From: Mactromeris polynyma | Lineage: Eukaryota; Mollusca; Bivalvia; Venerida; Mactridae | Reading direction: 5' to 3' | DNA: 64,000 nucleotides | NCBI GenBank assembly: GCA_032209605.1 | Contig: JASFXZ010000001.1 | Span: 12,046,256-12,110,255, forward strand | The notes under the pieces: model-generated | The model's input: the letters and a program-made list of their open reading frames with translations, nothing else | The model's database searches: none | Told to the model about the DNA's origin: nothing | Shown: in pieces, positions 27,301 through 42,300 of the stretch | Layout of the letters: each line of letters begins with the position of its first letter | Position numbering within the stretch: the first letter of the stretch is position 1 | Translations under genes and position numbers: made by a program

Positions 27301-30300
27301 GTCTTAATATTGGGGTGGTCTAAATATTGGGGTGGTCTTCATATAGGGGTGGTCTTAATATTGGGGTGGTCTTAATATTGGGGTGATATCGGGGTGGTCT
27401 TAATATTGGGGTGGTCTTAATATTGGGGTGATATCGGGGTGGTCTTAATATTGGGGTGATATCGGGGTGGTCTTAATATTGGGGTGATATCGGGGTGGTC
27501 TTAATATTGGGTATATCGGGGTGGTCTTAATATTGGGGTGATATTGGGATGGTCTTAATATTGGGGTGATATCGGGGTGGTCTTAATATTGGGGTGATAT
27601 CGGGGTGGTCTTAATATTGGGGTGATATCGGGGTGGTCTTAATATTGGGGTGATATTGTGGTGGTCTTAATATTGGGGTGATATTGGGATGGTCTTAATA
27701 TTGGGGTGATATTGGGATGGTCTTAATATTGGGGTGATATTGGGATGGTCTTAATATTGGGGTGATATTGGGATGGTCTTAATATTGGGGTGATATTGGG
27801 ATGGTCTTAATATTGGGGTGATATTGGGATGGTCTTAATATTGGGGTGATATTGGGATGGTCTTAATATTTGGGTGATATTGGGATGGTCCTAATAATGG
27901 GGTGATATTGGGATGGTCTTAATATTGGGGTGATATTGGGGTGGTCTTAATATTGGGGTGATATTGGGGTGGTCTTAATATTGGGGTGATATTGGGGTGG
28001 TCTTAATATTGGGGTGATATTGGGATGGTCTTAATATTTGGGTGATATTGGGATGGTCCTAATAATGGGGTGATATTGGGGTGGTCTTAATATTGGGGTG
28101 ATATTGGGATGGTCTTAATATTGGGGTGATATTGGGGTGGTCTTAATATTGGGGTGATATTGGGGTGGTCTTAATATTGGGATGATATTGGGATGGTCTT
28201 AATATTTGGGTGATATTGGGATGGTCCTAATAATGGGGTGATATTGGGGTGGTCTTAATATTGGGGTGATATTGGGATGGTCTTAATATTGGGGTGATAT
28301 TGGGGTGGTCTTAATATTGGGGTAATATTGGGATGGTCTTAATATTGGGGTGATATTGGGGTGGTCTTAATATTGGGGTGATATTGGGATGGTCTTCATA
28401 TTGGGGTGGTCTTAATATTGGGGTGGTCTTTAGGTGAAATTTTACTGTATATTATGTATCATGCAATTCTTTACTGCTTGATTTACTTGATCCTATGGCA
28501 ATGTTATAGATGGGGCTTTTCATTGAAAATGCTTTGTTGAAAATAATGACCTTGGTTAAAATGCAGTCGAAATCTGTTGTCATGGTTCTTTTAGATATAT
28601 CTGACTATTGTGAATTGGTTGAGGATATTGTTAATATGTGTCCATTATGTCTTTAGGTCAATATTTTCTGAAACATGCTTTCATTGGCTGACCACTTCAC
28701 AATTTGTTTTCAACTATCTCGTGTAAATAGAAAATACCTTTTAAAGTGGCATTGAGGTGATTTACATGTTTGTGTCACTAAAAATCAAGGAACAGCTTCT
28801 ATATAACACTTAATTTTGCTCGAAAATATATTGTGATTTTATCCTAATCAGATAATTATACATCTTATGCATATCTTTCTGGTGAATGGTTGAGTGTATA
28901 TACAAGAAATTGTATGATTGTTCTCGTATATTTACTCACTTTCTATGTATATATATAAGTGTTTTATTGAGACAAATTGTGCATTATTCAAATCAGTAGA
29001 TATTCATTATAATATAATTGTTAGCTGCCAAATGAAAGAATTATCACAAGTTCTCTCCCTTTATCCCCCTAGAATTCTCTCGTATTATCCCTTCTATAGT
29101 ATATATAGAAGAAGGGATAAAGGGGAAGAACTCTAGAAGGGATAAAGGGAGAGAACTCATGAAAATCTCCTAAAGGTTAACCCAATCATCGGAGATTGTC
29201 ATGAATTATCTCCCCTTAAAGGGAAATAGAAGGGGAGAGAACTGGTGACAATCTCCTGTGGACCCAATAGATGGAGTTTTGTCAATTCATTGCATAAATA
29301 ATGAAATGTGGTCCATCCAAGATTGTAACTTGTTGATTTTTTAATTAATATATATTACCTTTTTTAAATTTAACTCCACTCTTGGCGATGTGTTAATTTG
29401 ATTCCTGTCGTTGACATGATTTGTTTTTTATAATTTTCAGAAGCAGTGGATAGTGACCCCTTGCTAGATGCTAGTATCGGGTCTGACACTGATTCCGAAC
29501 CTGTTTATGGCAATATAGGGTTTGATGTGTTTCCTGTGAAAGTTGAAGATCTCTGGGACTATGTGAAAAATAACAAATGTAACGATTGCGAAGGATTTAG
29601 ACGAGAGTATAAGGTAGATATGTATTATTGTTATAGCATAGCATAGTTGATATCTCATGTAAGGATTTTTAGCTTGTCTGTGTTGAAAAACAAAGAGCCG
29701 TTGGAGATATTGTCTTAGATCCGCAAACATGTTAGCATTTGCATTGAGCTCAGTTTCTGAGAAAGTATAAAAGAGAGAGAATAAGTAGCAAACGTAAGTC
29801 CATTATAAAGTACACCTCTCACGTTGTCTGCATCCTTTTGTGGGGCTCTTGTTTCATTGAAATATCAGTTAGGTTAAGGTTTCAATACAGGCTTTACTTG
29901 ATTTAATCCAGTGAGTGTGTTTGTACTAAATATGGAACTATCTACTGACCTTGTTTATTTGAATTCATTAAGTGCGAAATTTCGTTTCGAATTAATACAT
30001 AGTTTCGACTAGTCCATTTCAATTCACTGTGCCTTGGAAAATACATCAGGACCTGATATTTGTGTTTGATGTTACCAAGATTTAGTATTCCGATAGAAGG
30101 TCCAGCAGAATTTCATTACAAAATACTTGAATAGATTGACATTCAATGGCTTATTTTTTAGGTTATATTACACTAACTACTATCGAGCGTTCAAGCTTCC
30201 TAGTGAATCAAGCAGAAAATCTATTTTGTGATGCCAGTTATAATGTGACAAACTAAGAAACGTCACTCACTTATATACGATATTGGACAAGAAACTTTAT

Positions 30301-33300
30301 ATGAGGAAATAAACACTTTCTGAAAAAATCTAGGTCAACTGTAGCAATATATTCTCTCTCAGAATTAATCTAATTTGTTCAATGTTTGGTTCCTGTTACA
30401 TATTCCCTCACAACTCCTCTTTCCAGTTGATTCCAGCAGGAATAACAGCCATGTGCGAAGCCGCTCGAAAATCGGAGAACAAGAATAAGAACAGATACGG
30501 AAATATTGTTGCTTGTAAGCTTTATGTCAGTTGTTTGCATGATATTGAAGTGTTAAAATTGGTTAAATAACACTATGCTTTTAGATTTCAATCATTTCAA
30601 TATTGTTCTAAGCAAATGTTGACTTTTGGTGTTATATTTTGACATCGAAGGTGCAGTAGATGAAGCACAGAGGAAGATAGGGTTAGATATAAATGCACTA
30701 AACATCAATCACTACGGGTTAATGCAAACATTGCAAATATATTGTGATAGAGAGAATAAATAAACCAATAGAAATTATATAAATTTTAGACTGTGGTTTT
30801 GTCTAGTCTGTATGTGTGGTTAATTTCTATTTCAAATATTTTTTGTTGACTTGCATTTTCGGTACTAGCATCATGACTTTGCAAAGTTAACTTAACATTT
30901 TTTGCTTAGTTTTAAAAACACTGCTGCTTACATTTAAATAAGACAATAATACATAGATTACCATCGCTAACAGCAATCTGTGCATTACAAATACCGCACA
31001 TACCAACAAAAGTGGCCAATATACTTATATGTAGGAAGTCTTGATTTTTTTCAAAATATGCAAGGTCATAAATATGAGATAATTGGGTACATACCACATA
31101 CAGTTGTACTCTACAAGTCTTCATTGTCACTTTGCATACATCTTTCCCAAACCCACAAATACAGGAGTCTGATACATAGCCTGACCTACAAGCCCACACA
31201 TACACGAGTCTGATACATATCCTGACCTACAAACCCACACATACAGGAGTCTGATACATATCCTGACCTACAAACCCACACATACAGGAGTCTGATACAT
31301 AGCCTGACCTACAAACCCACACATACAGGAGTCTGATACATATCCTTACCTACAAACCCACACATACAGGAGTCTGATACATATCCTGACCTACAAACCC
31401 ACACATACACGAGTCTGATACATAGCCTGACCTACAAGCCCACACATACAAGAGTCTGATACATATCATGACCTACAAACCCACACATACACGAGTCTGA
31501 TACATAGCCTGACCTACAAGCCCACACATACACGAGTCTGATACATAGCCTGACCTACAAGCTCACACATACACGAGTCTTATACATAGCCTGACCTACA
31601 AGCCCACACATACACGAGTCTGATACATATCCTGACCTACAAACCAACACATACAGGAGTCTGATACATATCCTGACCTACAAACCCACACATACACGAG
31701 TCTGATACATAGCCTGACCTACAAGCCCACACATACAAGAGTCTGATACATATCATGACCTACAAACCCACACATACACGAGTCTGATACATAGCCTGAC
31801 CTACAAGCCCACACATACACGAGTCTGATACATAGCCTGACCTACAAGCTCACACATACACAAGTCTTATACATAGCCTGACCTACAAGCCCACACATAC
31901 ACGAGTCTGATACATATCCTGACCTACAAACCCACACATACAGGAGTCTGATACATATCCTGACCTACAAACCCACACATACACGAGTCTGATACATAGC
32001 CTGACCTACAAGCCCACACATACAAGAGTCTGATACATATCATGACCTACAAACCCACACATACACGAGTCTGATACATAGCCTGACCTACAAGCCCACA
32101 CATACACGAGTCTGATACATAGCCTGACCTACAAGCTCACACATACACAAGTCTTATACATAGCCTGACCTACAAGCCCACACATACACGAGTCTGATAC
32201 ATATCCTGACCTACAAACCCACACATACAGGAGTCTGATACATATCCTGACCTACAAACCCACACATACACGAGTCTGATACATATCCTGACCTACAAGC
32301 CCAGTTAGTGCAAAGTATGTAAAGGGAAATACCTGTATTTGACTCATATTTTAAAGTTCTAGCAAATTTGAAAGAAAAGTATTAATGCAGTGTTGTAGAG
32401 TATGACTGTATGATGGCATTAAAATGAAATTTTCTCAAAACTATTGACAAAAAATAAGACTGTCTACCTTTAAAATGCTTCATGTGTCCATATAGGAGAT
32501 GAATTGTGGGTAGCTTCATGTATCCATATAGGAGATGCATTGTGGGTAGCTTCATGTATCCATACAGGGGATGCATTGTGGGTAGCTTCACGTATCATAT
32601 AGGAGATGCATTGTGGGTAGCTTCATGTATCATATAGGAGATGCATTGTGGGTAGCTTCATGTATCATATAGGAGATGCATTGTGGGTAGCTTCATGTAT
32701 CCATATAGGAGATGCATTGTGGGTAGCTTCATGTATCCATACAGGGGATGCATTGTGGGTAGCTTCATGTATCATATAGGAGATGCATTGTGGGTAGCTT
32801 CATGTATCATATAGGAGATGCATTGTGGGTAGCTTCATGTATCCATATAGGAGATGCATTGTGGGTAGCTTCATGTATCATATAGGAGATGAATTGTGGG
32901 TAGCTTCATGTATCATATAGGAGATGCATTATGGGTAGCTTCATGTATCCATATAGGAGATGTATTGTGGGTAGCTTCATGTATCCATATAGGGGATGTA
33001 TTGTTGGTAGCTTCATGTATCATATAGGAGATGCATTTTGGGTAGCTTCATGTATCATATAGGAGATGCATTGTGGGTAGCTTCATGTATCCATATAGGA
33101 GATGCATTGTGGGTAGCTTCATGTATCCATACAGGGGATGCATTGTGGGTAGCTTCATGTATCATATAGGAGATGCATTGTGGGTAGCTTCATGTATCAT
33201 ATAGGAGATGCATTGTGGGTAGCTTCATGTATCCATATAGGAGATGCATTGTTGGTAGCTTCATGTATCATATAGGAGATGCATTGTGGGTAGCTTCATG

Positions 33301-36300
33301 TATCCATATAGGAGATGCATTGTGGGTAGCTTCATGTATCATATAGGAGATGCATTTTTGGTAGCTTCATTTACCATACAGGGGATGCATTGTTGGTAGC
33401 TTCATTTACCATACAGGGGATGCAATTGTTGGTAGCTTCATTTACCATACAGGGGATGCATTGTTGGTAGCTTCATTTACCATATAGGAGATGCATTGTG
33501 GGTAGCTTCATGTATCATATAGGAGATGCATTGTTGGTAGCTTCATTTACCATACAGGGGATGCATTGTTGGTAGCTTCATTTACCATACAGGGGATGCA
33601 TTGTTGGTAGCTTCATTTACCATACAGGGGATGCATTGTTGGTAGCTTCATGTATCCATATAGGGGATGCATTGTTGGTAGAGACAAATAAAGTTCAGTA
33701 CATAATGTTTTATAAAATCAGAATATGTGACTGCATTCCAGAGTAATTTAATTAAGCTAACAGTTTATGTATGCAATTTAATATTATTGTCTAAATGTAT
33801 TATAATAAGGTACTGGTAGCATGATTGAATAGCATCATTAAAATGTTTATATTACACTTCAGATGACCATACAAGAGTTGTTTTACATGATTATGAAGAA
33901 GATCATGATGATTACATCAATGCTAACTATGTAGATGTAAGTATTATATATTTGTTTATTGCCTTTTTTATCAGAAGTTGTCTATATATTTTTTATGTTT
34001 AGGATTTTATAAGGCCTGGATATAATTTTTCTATGTTTGCCATTACCCTACCCTAGTTGAAATATTGGGTGGGTTGATATGTTGGGAAATATTTTTTATT
34101 ACCACTTTTTTGAAGGATTGATGGCCCTATATGAGACACATGTATGTATATATTTATATCATAGTTATTGAGCTGGAATAAATTGATATTTATATCATAA
34201 GATGATACCAGTGTTATCAATGATGGATAGTATTGTCATTTTAATTTTATTTCTGTAAGTTTCCTTAGACATATAGCAATGTTTCATGTACTTGGATATA
34301 TAGTATATCTCACCACCTTGGATATATAGTATATCTCACCTAGAGACCACATTGGATATATAGTATATCTCACCTAGAAACCGCCTAGGATATATAGTAT
34401 ATCTCACCTAGAGACCACCTTGGATATATAGTATATCTCACCTAGAGACCACCTTGGATATATAGTATATCTCACCTAGAGACCTCCTCGGATATATAGT
34501 ATATCTCACCTAGAGACCACCTGGGATATATAGTATATCTCACCTAGAGTACACCTTGGATATATAGTATATCTCACCTAGAGACCACCTGGGATATATA
34601 ATATATCTTACCTAGAGTACACCTTGGATATATAGTATATCTCACCTAGAGACCACCTTGGATATATAGTATATCTCATCTAGAGTACACCTTGGATAAA
34701 TAGTATATCTCACCTAGACACCACCTTGGATATATAGTATATCTCACCTAGAGACCACCTTGGATATATAGTATATCTCACCTAGAAACCGCCTAGGATA
34801 TATAGTATATCTCACCTAGAGACCACCTTGGATATATAGTATATCTCACCTAGAGTACACCTTGGATATATAGTATATCTCACCTAGACACCACCTTGGA
34901 TATATAGTATATCTCACCTAGAGACCACCTTGGATATATAGTATATCTCACCTAGAAACCGCCTAGGATATATAGTATATCTCACCTAGAGACCACCTTG
35001 GATATATAGTATATCTCACCTGGAGACCACCTTGGATATATAGTATATCTCACCTAGAAACCGCCTAGGATATATAGTATATCTCACCTAGAGACCACCT
35101 TGGATATATAGTATATCTCACCTAGAGACCACCTTGGATATATAGTATATCTCACCTAGAGACCACCTTTGATATATAGTATATCTCACCTAGAGACCAC
35201 CTTGGATATATAGTATATCTCACCTAGAGTACACCTTGGATATATAGTATATCTCACCTAGACACCACCTTGGATATATAGTATATCTCACCTAGAGACC
35301 ACCTTGGATATATAGTATATCTCACCTAGAAACCGCCTAGGATATATAGTATATCTCACCTAGAGACCACCTTGGATATATAGTATATCTCACCTAGAGA
35401 CCACCTTGGATATATAGTATATCTCACCTAGAAACCGCCTAGGATATATAGTATATCTCACCTAGAGACCACCTTGGATATATAGTTTATCTCACCTAGA
35501 GACCACCTTGGATATATAGTATATCTCACCTAGAGACCACCTTGGATATATAGTATATCTCACCTAGAGACCACCTTGGATATATAGTATATCTCACCTA
35601 GAGACCACCTTGGATATATAGTATATCTCACCTAGAAACCGCCTAGGATATATAGTATATCTCACCTAGAGACCACCTTGGATATATAGTATATCTCACC
35701 TAGACACCGCCTAGGATATATAGTTTATCTCACCTAGAGACCACCTTGGATATATAGTATATCTCACCTAGAGACCACCTTGGATATATAGTATATCTCA
35801 CCTAGAGACCACCTTGGATATATAGTATATCTCACCTAGAAACCGCCTAGGATATATAGTATATCTCACCTAGAGACCACCTTGGATATATAGTATATCT
35901 CACCTAGAAACCGCCTAGGATATATAGTATATCTCACCTAGAGACCACCTTGGATATATAGTATATCTCACCTAGAGACCACCTTGGATATATAGTATAT
36001 CTCACCTAGAAACTGCCTAGGATATATAGTATATCTCACCTAGAGACCACCTTGGATATATAGTATATCTCACCTAGAGACCACCTTGGATATATAGTAT
36101 ATCTCACCTAGAGACCACCTTGGATATATAGTATATCTCACCTAGAAACCGCCTAGGATATATAGTATATCTCACTTAGAGACCACCTTGGATATATAGT
36201 ATATCTCACCTAGAGACCACCTTGGATATATAGTATATCTCACCTAGAGACCACCTTGGATATATAGTATATCTCACCTAGAGACCACCTTGGATATATA

Positions 36301-39300
36301 GTATATCTCACCTAGAGACCACCTTGGATATATAGTATATCTCACCTAGAAACCGCCTAGGATATATAGTATATCTCACCTAGAGACCACCTTGGATATA
36401 TAGTATATCTCACCTAGAGACCACCTTGGATATATAGTATATCTCACCTAGAGACCACCTGGTAATTATGACCACTTCACCAACTAGACCATAATTATTT
36501 TCATGGAACAGTTTTTAAAGTTTTCTTCCACATTTTGACATAATAATGAGAGCCCTTTACACCTATGACCTACTTTCTTCAGAACCAGTTGTCTTTAACG
36601 ATGATTTAACTGTGTTACCATTATGCTTTCTTTGATTTCAGGGATATAATAAACCGAAAGCTTACGTTGCTGCTCAAGGTACGATATAGCTGATATTACA
36701 CATTTTTTATAATTTTACATAATTATACATTCAAACCTCTTTTATTTGACAACCATCTGTCCGAATACTTGGTATCATCCAAAATTAATATCAGGTCCTG
36801 ATCTTCTTATGCACATTGAATTGAAATGGGCTATTCAAAACCATGTATTATTCGAAATAAAAATCTATGAATTCGAGTGAACGAGGTCCGACTGTATTTT
36901 TGTGTCAAAACAATATTAAAAAGCAGACATTATAAGGAAGTCCATTGGCTCGTACAGTTATAGTTTTGCAGGTGTTTTATGTTCCCACTGGGACAGAACA
37001 TTAACTCATACAAGTTTTACTGTGCTTTGACAAAAATGTTTCTCATGTGACTAATCAATATGTGTTACAATTGATTGATACAATTACAGGACCAACTCGG
37101 GACACATTGAAGGATATATGGAGAATGGTGTGGCAAGAGCATTCCAAAACTATCATAATGTTAACCAATCCTACGGAGACGGGGAAGGTCAGTCTGTGAT
37201 ACCATTCTGTTTTATTCTTTGGTTCCTTAATTATGTTGTAAACCATTTTTGAGTTGCTTTAGCATCTCATTGCTATCATCGTCAAATTGATGGTCTACTC
37301 AAGGTACCGCCATGCATATTCATCATCTCAAGAGAATAGTACACGTAAAGTTCTCAGATTTTTTTATAAATTTGATGAGGAAAATGGCTGATTTGTCAGG
37401 GATATATCAATTGTGGAATGGCGGGAAGCTTGATACAAATCACTTTCCCGGATTATTTTTGGCAAATGAGTTTACTCGAATAGTCACATTCTAATTTCTT
37501 ATATGATAATATGGAAAACGTGCAGTCTTGGAAGTGCCTCTCAGGACCTGAACAGTCCTTTGACTTTTACCTCAGTTGCGCTTTCAAAACTCATACTGTA
37601 TCACTGGCTTATATTTGCTGGTATGAAAAGATTTTGTATTAAATCAGTTTGATAGTAAATGATTTGATATCGCGAGCTCTTCAATTTGTTGTTGACTATA
37701 AAATGTTCCCTCATGGATACTTTACTATATAATTCCTACTAAATGTTTTATAACTCTGATTATAATAGAAATTCAAAGGACTGAAGGTCCTGGGAGGTGC
37801 TTCCATTTAAGGCAAGACTGCATGTTTTCCATATTGTCGTATTAGAAATTAATATGCAGCTATTCGGCTAAACTCATTTGCTGAAAATGACACAAATAAT
37901 CCAGGAAAAACCTTTATATCAAGACTCCCGCCATTCCACAATTGATATATTCCTGACAAATCAGCCATTATACTGAGGTCTTTACATTTGCTATTTTCTT
38001 GAGAGGATGAATATGGCGGTACTTCTTGTAGAACATCCTGTTGATGATGCATGATAGCAATGACGCACTAAAGTGCCTCAAAAAATGGTTGATAAAGTTA
38101 TAATGATTGATTGTTGTTATTAAGCATTGCTGAATTTAAACATTTAAATATGGACTGATTCCAGAGCAAATTTTATGGGAGATAAGCAGGCAGTGGTAAA
38201 TTGTTCAGTCATCAAAGAGTTATTGGTATTTTAAATAAACAATATATAACAGACTAAATATTGTCAAGTGTTAACGATTAAAAGGCCTGTTTGACTTCCG
38301 TCCGAATTCGTGATCACCGCAATTCTAACCATGCTTGCCGTGGATATACTTGGACGGTAAAATTGGAGCATTCAAAAAGTAAATATTTCGATGCTTGCTT
38401 TGGAGTACGAAAGACTGCCTGTCTGTGGATTTATTGTGTTTGTTGTTTTTTCTAGAGGAAATGTGAATCGTACTGGCCAGCAGATGAATGTCAAGTATTC
38501 CATGGTATATCTGTAGAGTGTCTAGGTACACATGATCTTCCAGATTTTACTACTCGAACGTTTAAACTAACCAAGGTAAGTGAGTAAATGTATCACATCT
38601 ACGAGTCCCATGTGTACAGATTATGATACTAATTTCATACTAGTATAAATGTTATCTGTTTATACAAAATGTTCTTTAATGAAGTGAATAAAATCAGATC
38701 AAACGTTTTTTCATATAAAGTATATTTGTGACATGACATTGTTTAGCATAACAATACTTTTTGGGAGTTATTAAAATACACAACATGCGGGGATCCAGCA
38801 ATTGACTTCAGGGGATCCAGCCCCTGGTAAGGAGCTCATGTTCTAGGATTAGATATGGACAACCCTTTTTTGCCAAAATCTCAGGGGGGTGCAGACCCCC
38901 GGTCCCCCCTTTGCATCATGCACAACTTCAGCTTCTAAACACAGGGTGGTAGTAAGATGTTTCTGTACCAGTATGACCTACTTTACCGAAAATTGTATTT
39001 GGTTGATATTATTTTATCAAATAATCAATCTGATTGTTTTACATGCATCATGTCATATACCATTGTAGGAGAAAGAGACCAGAATTGTGAAACAATTTCA
39101 CTACACAACATGGCCAGATCATGGTGTACCAAAGTTTAGTAGTTCTTTGTTGTTATTACGCCAGAAGATAAGACAGCATGATAACTTGGACTGTGGACCA
39201 CAAGTTATACACTGCAGGTAGGGTTGTATACAACATGTTCATTGTCTATTCACTGCAGGTATGGTTGTATACAACATGTTCATTGTCTATACACTGCAGG

Positions 39301-42300
39301 TATGGTTGTATACAGCATGTTCATTGTCTATAAGATGTGTTACATTAAAGATAATAGACTGACAGCTCAACAAAATCAGCATCATTATTTTTAACTGTAT
39401 TTTTAAAAAATATATTCATTAATTAAATACCTTCTAACGAGAAAAGCTCAGAATAACATATCTCGAAAGATCGGGTCATTAAATATTGTACTAATTTATG
39501 GTTTGTTAATTCCTTGTCAACATGTACACAAAATGTTCATTGTCTGTAAGACATGTTACATTTAAACCAAGATGATATGACCATTATTTATGCTACCGAA
39601 AAGATTGCACAATATTGAATAAAAATAATGCATTAATGATTGTTCTGTGATATGTGACAAAAGTGACAATTTTTATACAAAGGATGTATGTATTATTTTA
39701 ATCTACACATACGAATGCTCGATTAGCATCATGTCCATTGCTGATATTTCATGTTATCAGATCCATAACCAACTATTTTATGCACTAACATACTAGATGA
39801 GACACTGGATATCTGATGAGAATAAGTTTAGGGAATATGATAACAAATTATCTTGTAACAACAAATATATATACAGTAAAACCTCACTTAAAGACCTCCT
39901 CAATAATAAGACCACCTCGAAACTAAGAACACAATTTTCAAGTCCATTTTCACTAGTCCATTTTCACTGTTTTGCTCTTTATTCAACCTCAATATTAAGA
40001 CCACCTCAATAAGAAGATCAGTTTTTTTTAGGGTCGCAAGGGGGGGGTCTTATTATAGATGTTTTACTGTACAGAGTGCAACGAAATTTCTATAACATTG
40101 AAATTACTAAACCAGTTCAGCTGTTTGAACACTTATTTCAATGTATATTTCAGTGCTGGTGTTGGACGGACAGGTTCATATATTGCTATTGATGTAGAGT
40201 TGGAGAGAGCTAAGACAGAAGGTGTGATAGATGTACATAACTTTGTACAATTGATGAGAACACAGAGGATTAACATGGTGCAGACATTGGTAAGTTAGGA
40301 AATATTCATCAATATTTGTATAATGACATTTGAAATTCCGGGCCTGAATGAAAATATTGTGTAGTTAAACAGTAAAATAGAATGTCATCATAACATTTGG
40401 TGAACATAACTGACTGTCTCCAGGTTTGCGTTTGTTTTCTAAAAAGTCATCTCACACATAGTACAAGAGGTGATTCATGAAAAACTTTTGATTATGGCAT
40501 TTTCTCCACACAATTATATACATATGTACTCTCATGGCAATAAATGTCAATTTGAGATCCATGAAGGTTGTAGATAAGTCTACATGAGTTTCGGCCATGA
40601 CTCGAGCATTAATTGATTACCTTTCGATCCAGCTTCTACATTTAAGACCTGCCAAAGTGTAAATTGTTTGCATGGGTAAATGCCTTTTAAGTACCAGATA
40701 TACTCCAAACAGCAAAGTCTTCTGGTGCTGTATCAGGACTTTATTATTTGCTCTTTGTATTTATTGTAAACTTTGTATCATTTGTAGGACCAATATGTGT
40801 TTGTATACGACTGTTTGCTGGAAGCATTGATAAGCGGTGATACATTGATGAGAGCTGATGAGTACCAGGATATTCTATCAGAGATGTGTCAGTTCGATAA
40901 TACAATACAGAAAACTAAACTAGAGGAACAATATGATGTATGTGGACATTTTAATTTTTTTATATCATCTCGATAATTTAAGATGATTTTATGAAAGGCT
41001 TGGCAATTTTTAAAAATCAAAAATGTAATTGGATATTGTATACTGCATGTATTAAAGTTTTCTGCTTGATATGAAATATAAATATTATATTAGCTGACCC
41101 ATTTTGAATAAAAATTTAAGCAATATTTTCAGCTATTGAAATTAGTTGTTATATGTAGACATGACATATGTAAAATATGAATTGAAACCAAAGATTCAGA
41201 TATTGACAACGTTATTGTTTATGATATCTAAAGCAGAATTGTAGTTTGTTATGTTGTCATTTAATCATGTTTTGTACATTTTTAATTTTATTTATTTATT
41301 TAAAATGTAAACTATTTTTAGATTCTACGATTAATTTCGACCACAATTGAGAGAGATGAAAGTACAACTGGTCTCAGGGCTGAAAATATCTTCAAGAACC
41401 GATGTAAGTCTATTGTGCCCGCCAATAGATGTCGCCCTTTCTTAATGACACCATACGAGGGATGCAATGACTATATCAATGCAGTCTTCTCAAATGTATG
41501 TACTTTTTCTTCATCAGTTTTTACCACTAATAATGATTTTGTGTACTTAGAGCTCATTCATGGACATTCACACTGCAGATAAGTCTATACATGTATACTG
41601 GTCCATAGAGCTGACCAACCATTTTCTATTTTGGGATATTCACTACATTAACCCAAAGTGATCTGAAATGTTCAGTGTGATTTTTACAGGTTTTGCATTG
41701 ACTTTTGTAATAGTTCAGTTCATTGGAATCACAGGAGAGTGTCATGAGTTCTTTCCCTTATATATATGTATACATTAGGAGAGATAAAGGGAGAGAACTC
41801 TAGTAGGGATAAAGGGAAATAACTTGTGACAATTTCCTGTGATTTGATTCATCTATGTTATAGCTTACATAATAAATTAAAAGAAGAGGTATACTCCAGT
41901 AGCTTTATCATACAATATATAGAGTGGTGCTGGAAGATCAGCATACCAGTATATGTGCACCGCTACTCAAATGCTGTGAAATTAAATAATGAAATTAAAG
42001 TCTGAAATTGCATTTATACATGAATTATATAGTTACATAAAATTGATATGTCAATTGTTGCTCAATAGTAATTGTACCTTTTAAGATATGTCAACAGTTA
42101 CACTATAATTTATTGGTACATGCAACTTAATGACAGATATTTTAAGAGGGGTTTTTACAATATTGACGATTCTTTTCACATTGTAATAATTATGTATATT
42201 TTGTGTGGTCTTATATATAATTTGTTTTCATTTTGAAGAGTTACTGCCGACGTGATGGTTTCATTCTAACACAAATGCCCCTCCCTAATACTGTGATAGA

